Shown here: one piece after another, positions 31,049 to 43,615 of the stretch
How the letters are laid out: the number at the start of each line of letters is the position of its first letter
How positions within the stretch are numbered: the first letter of the stretch is position 1
Origin: Seminavis robusta
Taxonomy: Eukaryota > Bacillariophyta > Bacillariophyceae > Naviculales > Naviculaceae
NCBI GenBank assembly: GCA_903772945.1
Contig: CAICTM010000147.1
Coordinates: 1 to 64,000 of the forward strand
Length of the DNA stretch: 64,000 nt
Direction: 5' to 3'
The notes under the pieces: model-generated
Seen by the model: only the letters and a program-made list of their open reading frames with translations
What the model was told of the DNA's origin: nothing
Databases searched by the model: none
Program-made: the position numbers and the translations under genes

Positions 31049-34000
31049 ATGAAGAAACGCGGGAGCATGAGCAGCATGAGCAGCAGCAGTAGAAGCAGCC
31101 GCAACAAGAAAACGGATCGCCGCAACAGCCGCGGCGTTTCCTTCCGTCCGATTGTGGAAGTGGTCGACCATGACAATGATGTCCAATGGAGCGGTATTGA
31201 TCCCGAGTTGGGCGACCATGACGAGTCGGTGCAACAGCAACTGGCTGACTTGAGTAGTAGTAGTTGGCACGGCAACACTGCTGCTACTAGTGCTGCACGA
31301 AGACAACAGCAATTGGCCGATTTGAATTCGAGTTGGCACAGTACCAACAGTGCTAGTGCTTCTGCTAGCGGGAGTGGTACTGCGTCTTCAAGTAGTTCCG
31401 CACGAAGAAGGTCCGTCAGTTTGAGTCCATTTGTCACTGTCATGGGAGACACTACGGATGATACACCAACACCAGCTACGACGACGGAAGGACGGACTGC
31501 GAGGAGCAGTAGTAGCAGCAGCGCTTTGTCGAGTAGCGACGACGACGATGACGATGATCCGTCGTACGCCATTGTGGAAGCTCGTGTGGCCGCTGCGGAA
31601 GCCGCCGTGGAATCACAAGCCATGAACGACGCGTCGCAAATGTCACAACAAGACCGATTGGCTCAGATGAACGCGAGTTGGCACAGCGTGGGAAGTGAAC
31701 GCACCACACCTCGCATCGTTGCCATGAGTCCTTACATTACCGTCATTGACGACGATCAACCAGAAGACGAGCATGAGCATGAAGATCTCATGGTCGACAC
31801 GGGAGACTACGACGTCAATGACGAAATGGATTCGAGTGAACGTGGACAATCGCCACTACGAGACGAGCTCGTCGAGTACGAACAGCAGCAACTGGAAGCG
31901 TATCAACGGCAACTCGACGAACAGCAGCAACGACGACAAGACGCGCCCTTTCATCGCACAAGTACCAATTCCACCATTTCCACACGAAACAGTACTGGAT
32001 CCTTGGGGTCTCTCGGCAGAGCCATGGCCGTGACCACGGAAGCGGCCATGATTGTTCCGCCTTCGCAAGACTTTCTCGATGGAGGACTCTTTGACGATGA
32101 AGACGAAGAAGACGAGTCGTCAGATTCCATGTAAGTCGTTGCAGACAACTACGCTGAGCTTGGCTAGACTAGACTAGACTAGCTTTACCCTGTCCTGATC
32201 CCACCCTTCTCACACCTCTTTTTCGTTTTGTATGTGTGTTTTGAACAGGGACGAAAGCTTTCACACGGCGGGAAACTACTATGCCAATGGACATCAGAGC
32301 TTTCGATTCCTTGACGACAATTCCAATCAATCCCTGGGGCTCAACAATGACAGCTCTACGCACTCCTTTGGCATGGACAATACGGCGCATTCTGCCATTC
32401 AGATCACGCCACACGAACAGAGCCAAGACCTGCAAGACAATAGTGACAACACTATTGATCACTCTCGAAGACGCTACTCGCCACCCTCCTCGCCCGTCTT
32501 GGCGACGCTCTCCACGCAGTCCATTCCAAGCGGCAGTACTCGATCGTTGTCCCCCGAAGCATCCTTTCGCAAACGATCGCGGTTTCTACCCGCCGATGCC
32601 AAGGACTTTCTCGATAACAACAGCAATGTGTCGCTCCTTACCGATGACGGCAAGAATGTCATCAAGGAAGAAGACGAAGGTGACCACAGTGACCACACGG
32701 AAGGAGGCGACGATGAGAAACGCACGAAATTCATGGATGCCAGTGATGCTTCCATGTCGCTTACCGATCTTATTGCTGAAATGGAAGAAGAACGTACCCA
32801 GAAACAAAAGGACAAGCAAGAACTCAAGAAAATGGAAGACAAGGACAGCGATGATGACGATGACAATGATCATAACAAGAATGACGATGTCTCGGACAGT
32901 GACGATTACTCGGCATCAACTGTGGACATGGCCGAAAAACGAGAAAAACACGTGAGAGCCAGTTTCATCTTCGCCATCATGTCGTGTATCGGGATGGTGT
33001 TCTTGTCCAAGATGTTTGGCAAATTGTATAACATGATTAGCAAGGCCGGGGGAGACAATGATGCCGCTGACGTTGCTGCGGAAGTCGTCAATGAAGCACA
33101 AACCGAAGCCGCCGATAACGCGTCGCGCATGCTCATGATGCAACAGTCCAGTCAAAACTCTTCCAGTAGTTTGTTGGCGGGACCCATGCCCATCAATGCC
33201 GGTGGTGCCGATCAAGCGTACGTTTTTTGTTGTTTCGAAGTCGAAGTGATACGATTGAGTGGCACAATGAAGGTGGCTTGTTTGATTCTCACACTGTTTT
33301 TTTCTTTCTACTTCACAGGGTGGCACATCAAATGGCTGCCGCTGCAGCGCAGAATGCTGCAGGGTCTGCCGCCACGGGTTCCTCGGCCGCCACTTCGGCG
33401 GCTGCCGCTCAAGCCGGTATTGTTAGTTCCTTCACGTCTTCGTTGGCGGGGGCATCCACCGGAGCTCAAGTGGGTTTCGCATTGGCTGTCGCCGCAGCGG
33501 CCGCGGGAATGACTGCCGTGGTGGTCAACCAACCGTCGGAACCTACCATGATTGTCCAATCCCAAGCTTGCTTCCCGCCGGAGATTGTCCAGTACAAGGA
33601 AGGATACCTCGATTTGGTATTCGAAAACTTGCCGCTGGATATGCTGCAGATGCACAAGACGACTCTCGAAGAGATCATGGTGGAAGTCTACAACGAATTG
33701 GCCGGATGCAGCTCGCTCTACGGAAGACGACTCGAATCGGCCATTCTCAGTGACTTTTCCAGTTTCCTCAATCCCTTGGATCCTTTTGGGTCGTACGCAT
33801 CCACCCAGTGGACGGCCATTGTTTCGTGCGATAACTGTCCCGATAGCGAACCCATGTTCTCGGCGCGCACGTCGGATACCGTGTGGTTCATTGAAACGCC
33901 CGATAATCATACATTGGCAAATATCACGGAAGAGGAGGAGACCATCCAGGAGGATCCAGAAGAAGAGACTGCTGTCAGTAAGTTGGATGACCAAGCACCA

Positions 34001-37000
34001 CAAGACAGCAGCAGCACTGTGGATGTAGAGAAGACTGAAGAAGAAGGAAAGGGACTCGTCGACAGGGCCCTAGTAGGCGTGGACGAGAAGACTGAAGAGG
34101 AAGGAAAAGGGCTGGTCGACAGGGCCCTGTCGTCCTGGAACAGATTATTGGATTCCATTCGTCAAGAAGATTTCTTTATTCGGTTCCTTCTGCTCTTTAC
34201 GGAACGGATGAATTTGGTCTTTTATCAGTTTGCCGTCAAGGCTGCAGAGGCCGCCGCTGAAGCGGCTGGTGGCGCCTATGTTAATGGAACTCTTGGTTAT
34301 TATGTGAATGGAACCTTTGTGGGAGGTACTTTTGTCAATGGAACATTTGGTTTCTACGACGATGACGGTAACTTTGTGGAGGACGATCTCTTTGAAGAAG
34401 TCTTTGGTGGCAACGCGACGGAACTATTCGAGTTTCTCGAAAGTGCTGACGAAATCTCGTTGTTCTCCGGGGCTGTGTTGGATGAAAACAGCACGGTTGT
34501 GTCTGAGTACGTCGTCCAAAGGAATTACACGTTGAGTCCGTCGGCTGAGCCCACCATAACACCAACCACTGCACCGAGCACGGTACCAAGCGTGGATCCA
34601 TCCACCGCACCCAGCGTTGAGCCTTCCACTGCACCGAGCATGGTACCAAGCTTGCAGCCGTCCGGGGAACCATCGTTGATGCCCTCAGATTGTATATGCG
34701 TCGAGATACCAAGCGCCTCTCCAAGCATAGCGCCGTCTGGGCTGCCAAGTGATTCGCCGTCAGAGTCTCCGTCAAGATCCCCTTCGGATATGCCTTCGGA
34801 TCCCCCCTCTGTGTCTCAAGCCCCCTCAGCAGCACCCACAATCCAGTGCTACTGTTCACATTTCCCAACAGATGGTCCATCCGACAGTCCTTCGACGTCA
34901 CCCTCAATTGCACCTACTCCCAATCCGACTTCGGAGCCCACCGCTGCTCCGGTCATCGTTCGATCCGAAACCATCTTTGTTCCACTCACGGAGAGTCCCA
35001 CTGACGAACCTACACGAAATCCAACGGGCGAACCCACCTTTGCGCCCACTGGGAGTCCGACCTCCAGTCCCACTGATGCGCCCACCCCAGTTCCAACCTT
35101 TGCCCCTACTGTAGAACCAACATCAATGCCAACTGGTGTGCCAACGGCAGAGCCCACCGACGAACCAACAGGGGCACCAACACCAGAGCCCACATTTGAA
35201 CCTACAGAAGACCCAACGATTGCTCCCACAACACCCCCCACTTTTGAACCAACACCGGAACCAACCGATGATCCGACTTCGGCTCCTACGACTGCGCCAT
35301 CGGACATTCCAACAGTTACCCCCGGGTCGCCTTCTGCAAGTCCAACCACCTCCGCTCCAACAACATCACCTTCAAAGGGCCCGACGACATCCCCGTCACG
35401 AGGACCCACAACTCTGCCATCGGTCGTCCCGTCCAGTATCCCATCTAGGGACCCAAGTGTCTCTCCGTCATACGTCCCCTCGAAGTCGCCTACAGAGTCG
35501 CCATCAACCTCCCCTAGTATCATCCCATCACTATCACCATCGTTATACCCAACCAAAGCGCCCACGAAGGAACCAACGACATCTCCGTCAGCAATTCCAA
35601 CTGTCACGCCGGGAAAGCCTTCAGCTAGTCCAACTACGGCCACCCCGAGCTCAATTCCCTCAGCCTCGCCTTCCATGGATCCCACAGGGAGCCCCACAAC
35701 CCTTGCGTCCTTTTGTGAATTTGTGACTTTCACGGATGCTGTGTACGTGGGATACCGAGGAGACACTTCAGGACTCTCCGACCAGGAGCTTGTCACCTCA
35801 TTTGAGGAAGCATACGGCTCAGTTGCCGATGAAAGATGCTCTCCATTGTTGCTGGAAGTGCAGGTGGTTAAGAGGTACGCCTTTGGACGTAGGCTACAAG
35901 CCGGAATCACTCAAGTTGAATATCTTGCTAGAACAAACAGGACCCTGGAAGATTCCTTCCTCGCCGGAGCCGATCGACAGCCCTTTGTGAACAGTATCTC
36001 GTCTTCTACCGGGATTACTGCTGTGTATGTTCGTTTTGTTCTGACGACACTCACACCAACGGTTTCACCAACCACAAGCCCTTCTGCAATCCCCTCAGGA
36101 TCTCCCAGCAGATCTCCATCATCGTCTCCCACCCCACAACCATCACCAGAACCCACAACAAGCCCGTCGGTGAATCCCTCTGTGTCGCCGTCATTAAAGC
36201 CAACAGTTAGTCCATCGGCATCACCGAGTCGTGTGCCGACGATATCCCCGACACCCAATCCCACCGTTACTCCGGGGACACCATCGGCAACACCCACAAC
36301 AGCCAACCCGTCGAGTTCCCCATCAAATACACCAACTGAGCCTCCCACAGATCCCCCAACTGAACCTCCTACTGATCCGCCTACCCCACTCCCAACGGAC
36401 ATTCCAACAGAACCACCAACTGATACTCCAACTCCAGTCCCAACGGAACCCCCTACAGAGCCACCGACCGAAGTACCAACCGAACCCCCCACAGAACCCC
36501 CTACTGATCCACCAACGGAAACCCCGACAGACCCGCCAACTCCAGTTCCAACCGAAAGCCCAACAGAGCCCCCGACCGAAGTACCAACAGAACCGCCCAC
36601 AGAACACCCTACTGATCCACCAACCGAAAGCCCAACAGAGCCTCCAACGGAAGCACCAACAGAGCCTCCTACAGAACCCCCCACTGATCCACCAACCCCA
36701 CTCCCAACTGAGACGCCCACAGAACCGCCTACAAACCCTCCAACACCTCTTCCAACTAACCCCCCAACAGACCTGCCAACTGTTGCACCATTTGCAGTGA
36801 CTCATTTCACTGTGTTTGAAAACCAAGGCAATCCCAGTGACTATCCCGACAGAATCCTGTCTGGCTACGAAACCATAACAGGAGACAAAGACCTTTTCCG
36901 GGATGTGAATTTCCCTAGCCGAATTGCCCTCGTTGCAGCGGTTGATGACTCTGTTGTGGACAAGGTTGTGTTCACTGTGAATGGTGGCCCAGAGTTTCAA

Positions 37001-40000
37001 CGCAATGCACCTTTTCTGTTGAACCCTTCGAACTGGGGTAACACAAACCAATGGACAAATCTGGAAGAGTTTGTGATCACGGCCACACCTTTCAAGGGCA
37101 ATCTTCCCGGCACCCCTTTGGCAGTTACGTTTACTGTGGTAATTGCAGCGACTCCTCGGCCATCAGAGCCACCAACTGAACCACCCACAGATTTCCCGAC
37201 GGAGCCTCCAACAGAACCACCAACTCAAAACCCAACAGAGCCACCCACAGAGCCTCCAACAGATCCACCAACCCCGTTGCCGACTGAAGCACCTACTGAA
37301 CCTCCAACAGAACCTCCTACACCTTTTCCAACAGAGCCACCAACTGATCCACCCACGCCTATCCCAACTGAGACACCTACGGAACCTCCTACAGACCCGC
37401 CCACTCCTGTTCCAACTGAGACGCCTACGGACCCTCCAACAGAACGCCCCACTGATCCACCAACAGACCCTCCTACAGAACCCCCTACTGATCCACCAAC
37501 GGACCCTCCTACAGAACCCCCTACTGATCCACCAACGGACTCTCCTACAGAACCCCCTACTGATCCACCAACGGACCCTCCTACAGAACCCCCCACAGAT
37601 CCACCAACGGAACCTCCATCAAATCCTCCTACGCCTTTCCCAACTGAACCTCCCACGGATCCGCCAACTCCTCCGCCAACTGAGACACCCACAGAACCAC
37701 CTACAAACCCTCCAACACCTCTTCCGACCAACCCACCAACAGATCTGCCAACTGTTGCACCATTTGCAGTGACTCATTTCACTGTGTTTGAAAACCAAGG
37801 CAATCCCAGAGATTATCCAGACAGAATCCTGTCTGGATACGAAACCATAACTGGAGACAAAGACCTGTTCCGGGATGTGAGTTTCCCTCGCCGAATTTCC
37901 CTCTTTGCAGCTGTTGATGATTCTGTTGTGGACAAGGTGGTGTTCACAATTAATGGTGGCCCAGAGTTTCAACACGATGCACCTTTTCTGCTGTTCCCCC
38001 CAAACTGGGGTAACACAAATCAATGGTTAAATGGTGATCAGTTTGTGATCACTGCCACACCTTTCAAGGGTGATCTTCCCGGCACCCCATTGGCAGTTAC
38101 GTTTACTGTGGTGATTGCAGCGACTCCTCGGCCATCAGAGCCACCAACTGAACCACCCACGGATTTCCCGACGGAGCCTCCAACAGAACCACCAACTCAA
38201 AATCCAACGGAGCCACCCACAGAACCTCCAACAGACCCCCCTACACCAGTACCAACTGAGCCACCCACAGAACCTCCTACGGAGCCTCCAACCGAACCCC
38301 CTACTGATCCGCCAACCGAGCCTCCAACAGAGCCTCCTACTGATCCGCCAACAGAGCCTCCAACAGAGCCACCAACAGAACCTCCTACTGATGCTCCCAG
38401 CAGAATCCCAAGTGGGAGTCCAAGCAGATCTCCATCCACCCTTCCCAGTTTCAGCCCCAGTGCCTCTCCTAGTGGCAGTCCAAGCAGCATACCTTCCAAC
38501 GTTCCAAGTATCAGCCCCAGTACAAGTCCCAGTAATTCTCCATCGTTTGCACAATTTGCAGCAACCAGATTTGTGCTTATTGATTCCTTACCAGGACGCA
38601 CAGGTTCCTACCTCCAATACATCATTGACGCATACGCAGATATCAGAGCTAATACAGCTCTTATTGTGGACTCGAGCTTCCCAGGTTTTGTGAATCTTTA
38701 TGTTGAACTTAATGACCCTGCTGTTGACAGAGTTGTATACACTGTGGATGGTGGAGCTGATAAGGTCAGAACAGAATTTCCGTTCTTCCTTGGGCCAACT
38801 GCATGGGCAAGACCTACGGATTGGGCAAATGTTGGGACAATTACTGTGAAAGCAACACCATACAAAGGAGGCAGGGCAGGCACTCCTCTTGAGGTCACCT
38901 TTACTATTGACTACCGAATCACTGGTTCTCCAACTTTGCCACCAACACTCCCACCCACTCTTCCACCCACAGATGCACCGAGCAGCATTCCAAGTGTCAT
39001 CCCAAGTCGTTCTCCCAGTGCAAGCCCCAGCGCTGCTCCATCCAAGAGTCCAAGCACCATTCCAAGTGCTGCTCCATCCAACCGCCCCAGTGGCAACCCC
39101 AGTTCCAGTCCAAGCGGGACTCCTTCGCTGAGCTCATTCACAGTTGAACGACTAGTCTTGTTCAACAACTTCCAGTGTGACACCAGTTGTATTGTCTCTG
39201 GATATGACTACATCACTGGGGACATCACAGTGACGAACGATATCAACTTCCCTCGCAAGGTCAATGTGTATGCGGTGGTGGATGATGCTGTTACGGATGT
39301 GGTATACAGCATTGATGGAGGAAATGGCTGGAACGGCCAAGGTGCTCTCTTTGAAGGTCCCAATAATTGGGGTACCAATACCGCTGGTTGGGCTGATGGG
39401 CACACTGTTCAGATCACTGCCACTCCTTACAAGGGTGATGTCGCAGGGATTCCACTATCATTGACCCTGACCATCTATGTTCCTCCAACACCCCAGCCAA
39501 CCGACCCCCCAACAGAGGCTCCCACTCCAGCACCTTTCACAATTTCTAGCTTGGTGTTGTTCAGGAATGAAAACCCTTGCAAGCAAAATCCACTTGGCAG
39601 TGGCTGTATTGTGTCTGGTTATGGAGGAATCACAGGATCCACAACCCTTTTCATTGACCACCTCTTCCCAAGCAAGATCAATGTGTATGCCGAAGTTGAC
39701 AGTGATGTGACAGAGGTTGTGTACAGTATCAACGGGGGCAATGACAGATCCAGTACCAGCACTCCTTTTGCTGGTCCTGAGAACTGGGGCACCAACACAG
39801 GGAATTGGGATGACAGCACAACAATTGAGATTGTTGCAACTCCCTACAAGGGTGGATTTGCAGGGACGCCCTTGACGTTGACCTTCTCTGTGTCCTTTGT
39901 CCAGACTCCACCACCCACCGACCCTCCAACACTTCCGCCTACTAACTTCCCTACGGATCCTCCGACAAACGGACCAACAGAACCACCAACGGATCATCCC

Positions 40001-42325
40001 ACGGAGCCACCTACTCTACCCCCCACTGATCCTCCCACAATGGCATCCTTCACTGTTGATCGACTGGTCTTGTTCAACAACTTCCAGTGCGACACGAGTT
40101 GTCCTGTCTCCGGATATGACTACATCACTGGGGACACCACAGTGACGAAGGATATCAATTTCCCTCGCAAGGTCAATGTGTATGCCGTCGTTGATGATGC
40201 TGTTACGGATGTGGTATACAGCATTGATGGAGGAAATGGCTGGAATGGCCAAGGAGCTCTCTTTGAAGGTCCCAATAATTGGGGTACCAATACCGCTGGT
40301 TGGGCTGATGGGCACACTTTTCAGATCACTGCCACTCCTTACAAGGGTGCTGTTGCAGGGATTCCACTATCATTGACCCTGACCATCTATGTTCCTCCAA
40401 CACCCCAGCCAACCGACCCCCCAACAGAGGCACCCACTCCAGCACCTTTCACAATTTCTAGCTTGGTGTTGTTCAGGAATGAAAACCCTTGCAAGCAAAA
40501 TCCACTTGGCAGTGGCTGTATTGTGTCTGGTTATGGAGGATCGGCTACCCTTTTCATTGACCACAACTTCCCAAGCAAGGTTAATGTGTATGCCGAAGTG
40601 GACAGTGATGTGACAGAGGTTGTGTACAGTATCAACGGGGGCAATGACAGATCCAGTACCAGTGCTCCTTTTACAGGTCCAGAGAACTGGGGCACCAACA
40701 CAGGGAATTGGGATGACAGCACAACAATTGAGATTGTTGCAACTCCCTACAAGGGTGGATTTGCAGGGACGCCCTTGACGTTGACCTTCTCTGTGTCCAT
40801 TGTCCAGACTCCACCACCCACCGACCCTCCAACACTGCCACCTACTAACTTCCCCACGGAGCCTCCGACAAACGGACCAACAGAACCACCAACGGATCAT
40901 CCCACGGAGCCACCTACTCTACCCCCCACTGATCCTCCCACAATGGCCTCCTTTACAGTTGAGCGACTGGTCTTGTTCAACAACTTCCAATGCGACACGA
41001 GTTGTCCTGTCTCTGGCTATGAATACATCACTGGTGATACCACAGTGACGAAGGATATCAATTTCCCTCGCAAGGTCAATGTGTATGCCGTCGTTGATGA
41101 TGCTGTTACGGATGTGGTGTACAACATTGATGGAGGAAACGACAGGAACGGTCAAGGTGCTCTCTTTGAAGGTCCTAATAACTGGGGTACCAATACCGCA
41201 GGTTGGGCTGATGGGCACACTGTTCAGATCACTGCCACTCCTTACAAGGGTGCCATTGCAGGGATTCCACTATCATTGACCCTGACGATTTATGTTCCTC
41301 CAACTCCGCAGCCAACTGATCCTCCAACCGATCCCCCAACGGAGGCTCCTGCTCCATCTCCGTTCAGAATTTCTCACTTGGTGTTGTTCAAGAATGAAAA
41401 TCCTTGCAAGCAAAATCCGCTGGGCAGTGGCTGTTACATTTCTGGTTTTGGAGGATCGGCTACCCTTTTCATTGACCACAACTTCCCAAGCAAGGTTAAT
41501 GTGTATGCCGAAGTCGACAGTGATGTGACAGAGGTTGTCTACAGTATCAATGGAGGCAACGACAGATCCAGTACCAGTGCTCCTTTTGTAGGTCCCGAGA
41601 ACTGGGGCACCAACACAGGGAATTGGGATGACAGCACAACAATTGAGATTGTTGCAACTCCCTACAAGGGTGGATTTGCAGGGACGCCCTTGACGTTAAC
41701 CTTTTCCGTGTCTGTTGCCCAGACTCCACAGCCTACGGAACCACCGACACTACCACCGACTAACTTCCCGACGGAGCCTCCGACAGAAGCGCCAACCGGG
41801 GCATCAACGAACGCACCAACCGAAAGTCCTACTGGAACACCAACAGAGACGCCTACGGAAGCACCCACCGGGGCACCGACTCCCACCAACACTGATTTTG
41901 AGGTGACCCACCTTGTCCTGTTCAAAGACCAAGGCAACCCGACAGACGATGTCTATGACACTGTGAGTGGCTACACGAACATTGATGGAGATGAGACCAT
42001 CACAGTGGATGATAACTTCCCCAACAAAGTGAATGTGTATGCTGTTGTGGATGACAGCAACGTTGATCGAGTAACTTTCATCGTGGATGGTGGAAGTGAA
42101 GAAGATGGCCGTGACAATTTTTCACAGATGGGTGGCAACTGGGGCAACACCAACCAATGGCAGGATGACCAAGATATTACCATTATTGCTACTCCTTACA
42201 TTGGATCGGTGCAAGGTACACCATTGACAGTGACGTTAACTGTGGATTGTGATGGTGATTGCAGCAATAATGGTAATGCCAATGGAAATGGCAACGGAAA
42301 TTCCAATGGCAATAATCGCCGTTGA
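31049..42325 (+). CDS. Giant membrane-anchored Pro/Thr-rich repeat protein, three exons, 3685 residues
   Basis: The exons are 31049-32130, 32249-33217 and 33319-42325; the GT-AG introns are 118 and 101 bp and all joins keep frame. There is no signal peptide. Residues 1-590 are an acidic Ser-rich tail with three copies each of two short motifs (SPF.TV-like and LA.(L/M).SWH). A membrane helix (about 598-617) follows STVDMAEKREKHVR, and an Ala-rich segment (about 700-755) could be a second. Next come a first globular domain with CDNCPDSEP (about 758-1090), a PS/PT linker (about 1091-1475), a domain starting SFCEF (about 1478-1594), and a long linker of PPTEPPTDPPT units. Ten ~115-residue domains end the protein, each with GPxNWG and ITATPYKG-type words. 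The architecture suggests an extracellular wall or adhesion protein. No enzyme domain is seen. A shorter paralogue lies downstream at 43616. Confidence 0.85.
36791..42249 (+). repeat. Ten-copy coding repeat (~115-residue domain) with PT linkers
   Basis: Domain starts are at about 36791, 37763, 38555, 39137, 39536, 40049, 40448, 40952, 41363 and 41897. The first two are near copies of each other (972 bp apart). From 39137 on, two subtypes alternate: one with CDTSC and one with CKQNPLGSGC near its start. These pairs repeat about every 903-915 bp with very similar DNA. Each domain ends in ATPYKG or ATPFKG, then a beta-strand with a TLTFSV/TLTIYV-like end. The pattern resembles beta-sandwich domains ending in TATPYS-like words found in large secreted bacterial proteins; that link is from memory, not a search. 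Confidence 0.85.
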
Positions 42326-43615
42326 TCAGTCTGAATGAAGTACGAACCAGCACTTTACCGGTACCGTACTTCCTCTGTGTCTTGCTAATCTCATCGTGCT
42401 ACAACAACTTTTGCTGTAACAATGAATGACTAATATAATGTAAAAAGCTTTTTGAATGAACTTATCTTTGTTGCTTGCTAGCTAGCTAGCTACCGGTATT
42501 GAACTGTCTGTGTACCTGTAGCTAGTTGCTGTCAGAAGGCAAGGCAAGGAAGCAACCTTGGCCCGTGTTTCTTTTTCTTCGTTTCGTTGGCTTGTGGTGC
42601 TAGCTACCAGCTAGGTTGCAACAGCCATGGCAGTCTTGCAGGTGGGTGAGTAACTGTTTGTGAGGGAGTACCAGGGTACGGTAGCGTAGCGGGAAGGGCG
42701 TCGTTGGGTCCTTCATTCTATTCAAGCTAATTCAGCTAGCTAGCAAAATATCTAGCTAGCCAGTAGCCAGACACCCATATTAGCTAGTCCGATGTGGTTA
42801 GTTGGTTGGCCATCAACAAGGAAGGACAGCAAAGCAAAGCAAAGCAAAGCAAAGCAAAAAGTCTCGACTCGACTGTCACTCTGCCCCGGCAGCAGAAGAT
42901 ATGGCAGCATCCCAAGCACAAGCTCCTCGTTTTGAGTGCGTCTTACACGCACAAGAACAAGTCAGAAAGCAAAGGTTGCAATGAAGTCAAGACTTATCTG
43001 GCTAGCTAGCTAGCTATTAGCTATCTACACGTAGCGTGGCTTGGACACCATGCAAGGTTGGTGTCTTTTGTATGTGGCTGAGCTGAGCAAGCGCTGTGCT
43101 CGAATGTGTGTGTGACTGCATGGCGTCTTAACTTATGCAAGCTCGCCTCTGTGTGATGAACACTATGTTGCAGATAATCGTGAAGAAGTCTTTGGGATGC
43201 CAGATGCCCAAGATGGTTGCGATCGAGGAGAGTAATGGTACTGTAGCTTCTAAGTGACTCTTTTTGTTTGTTGGGCATATGTCCTTGAGTCATTTGTGTT
43301 CTTTACACTACTCGTAGAGACATTGGAGAATTGCTTTGATATTTCTTTCCAGTGCCTGTGGTGTTAGTGGCCAGGTTTTTCGGTTGGTGGCACCGCATCT
43401 TCGGTGCCGCTTGGACCAGCGAAAGATAGATAGATCAGCAGGCTGATCGTAACAACAAACAACAAACAACAAACAACAACAAGAAACTCTCAAGTTGCCA
43501 CCAACAAGCCAATATACTAGTAGTAGACTAGTCAGCTCTATCTATAGCTAGTACCAGTAGCTAGTAATCAAGCAAGCAAACCAACAAGCAGTCAATCCAA
43601 CAAACAACGGCCAAG
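42326..43615. other. Intergenic between the two giant paralogues
   Basis: No gene is supported. It contains a run of six AAAGC units (about 42827-42857), CTAG runs (about 42478-42492, 42736-42760 and 43001-43015) and an AACAAAC simple repeat (about 43450-43480). It should hold the 3' end of the first giant gene and the promoter of the second. Confidence 0.35.

Noticed and set aside
34849-38600. Minus-strand frames of Gly-Val-Ser-Val repeats opposite the PT linkers
   Set aside because: They are the reverse complement of Pro-Thr codon repeats and carry no signal, domain or independent start context.
33319-42325. Treating the third exon as a separate gene with its own start near 33330
   Set aside because: Clear GT-AG introns join it in frame to two upstream exons, and the paralogue downstream shows the same order of parts.
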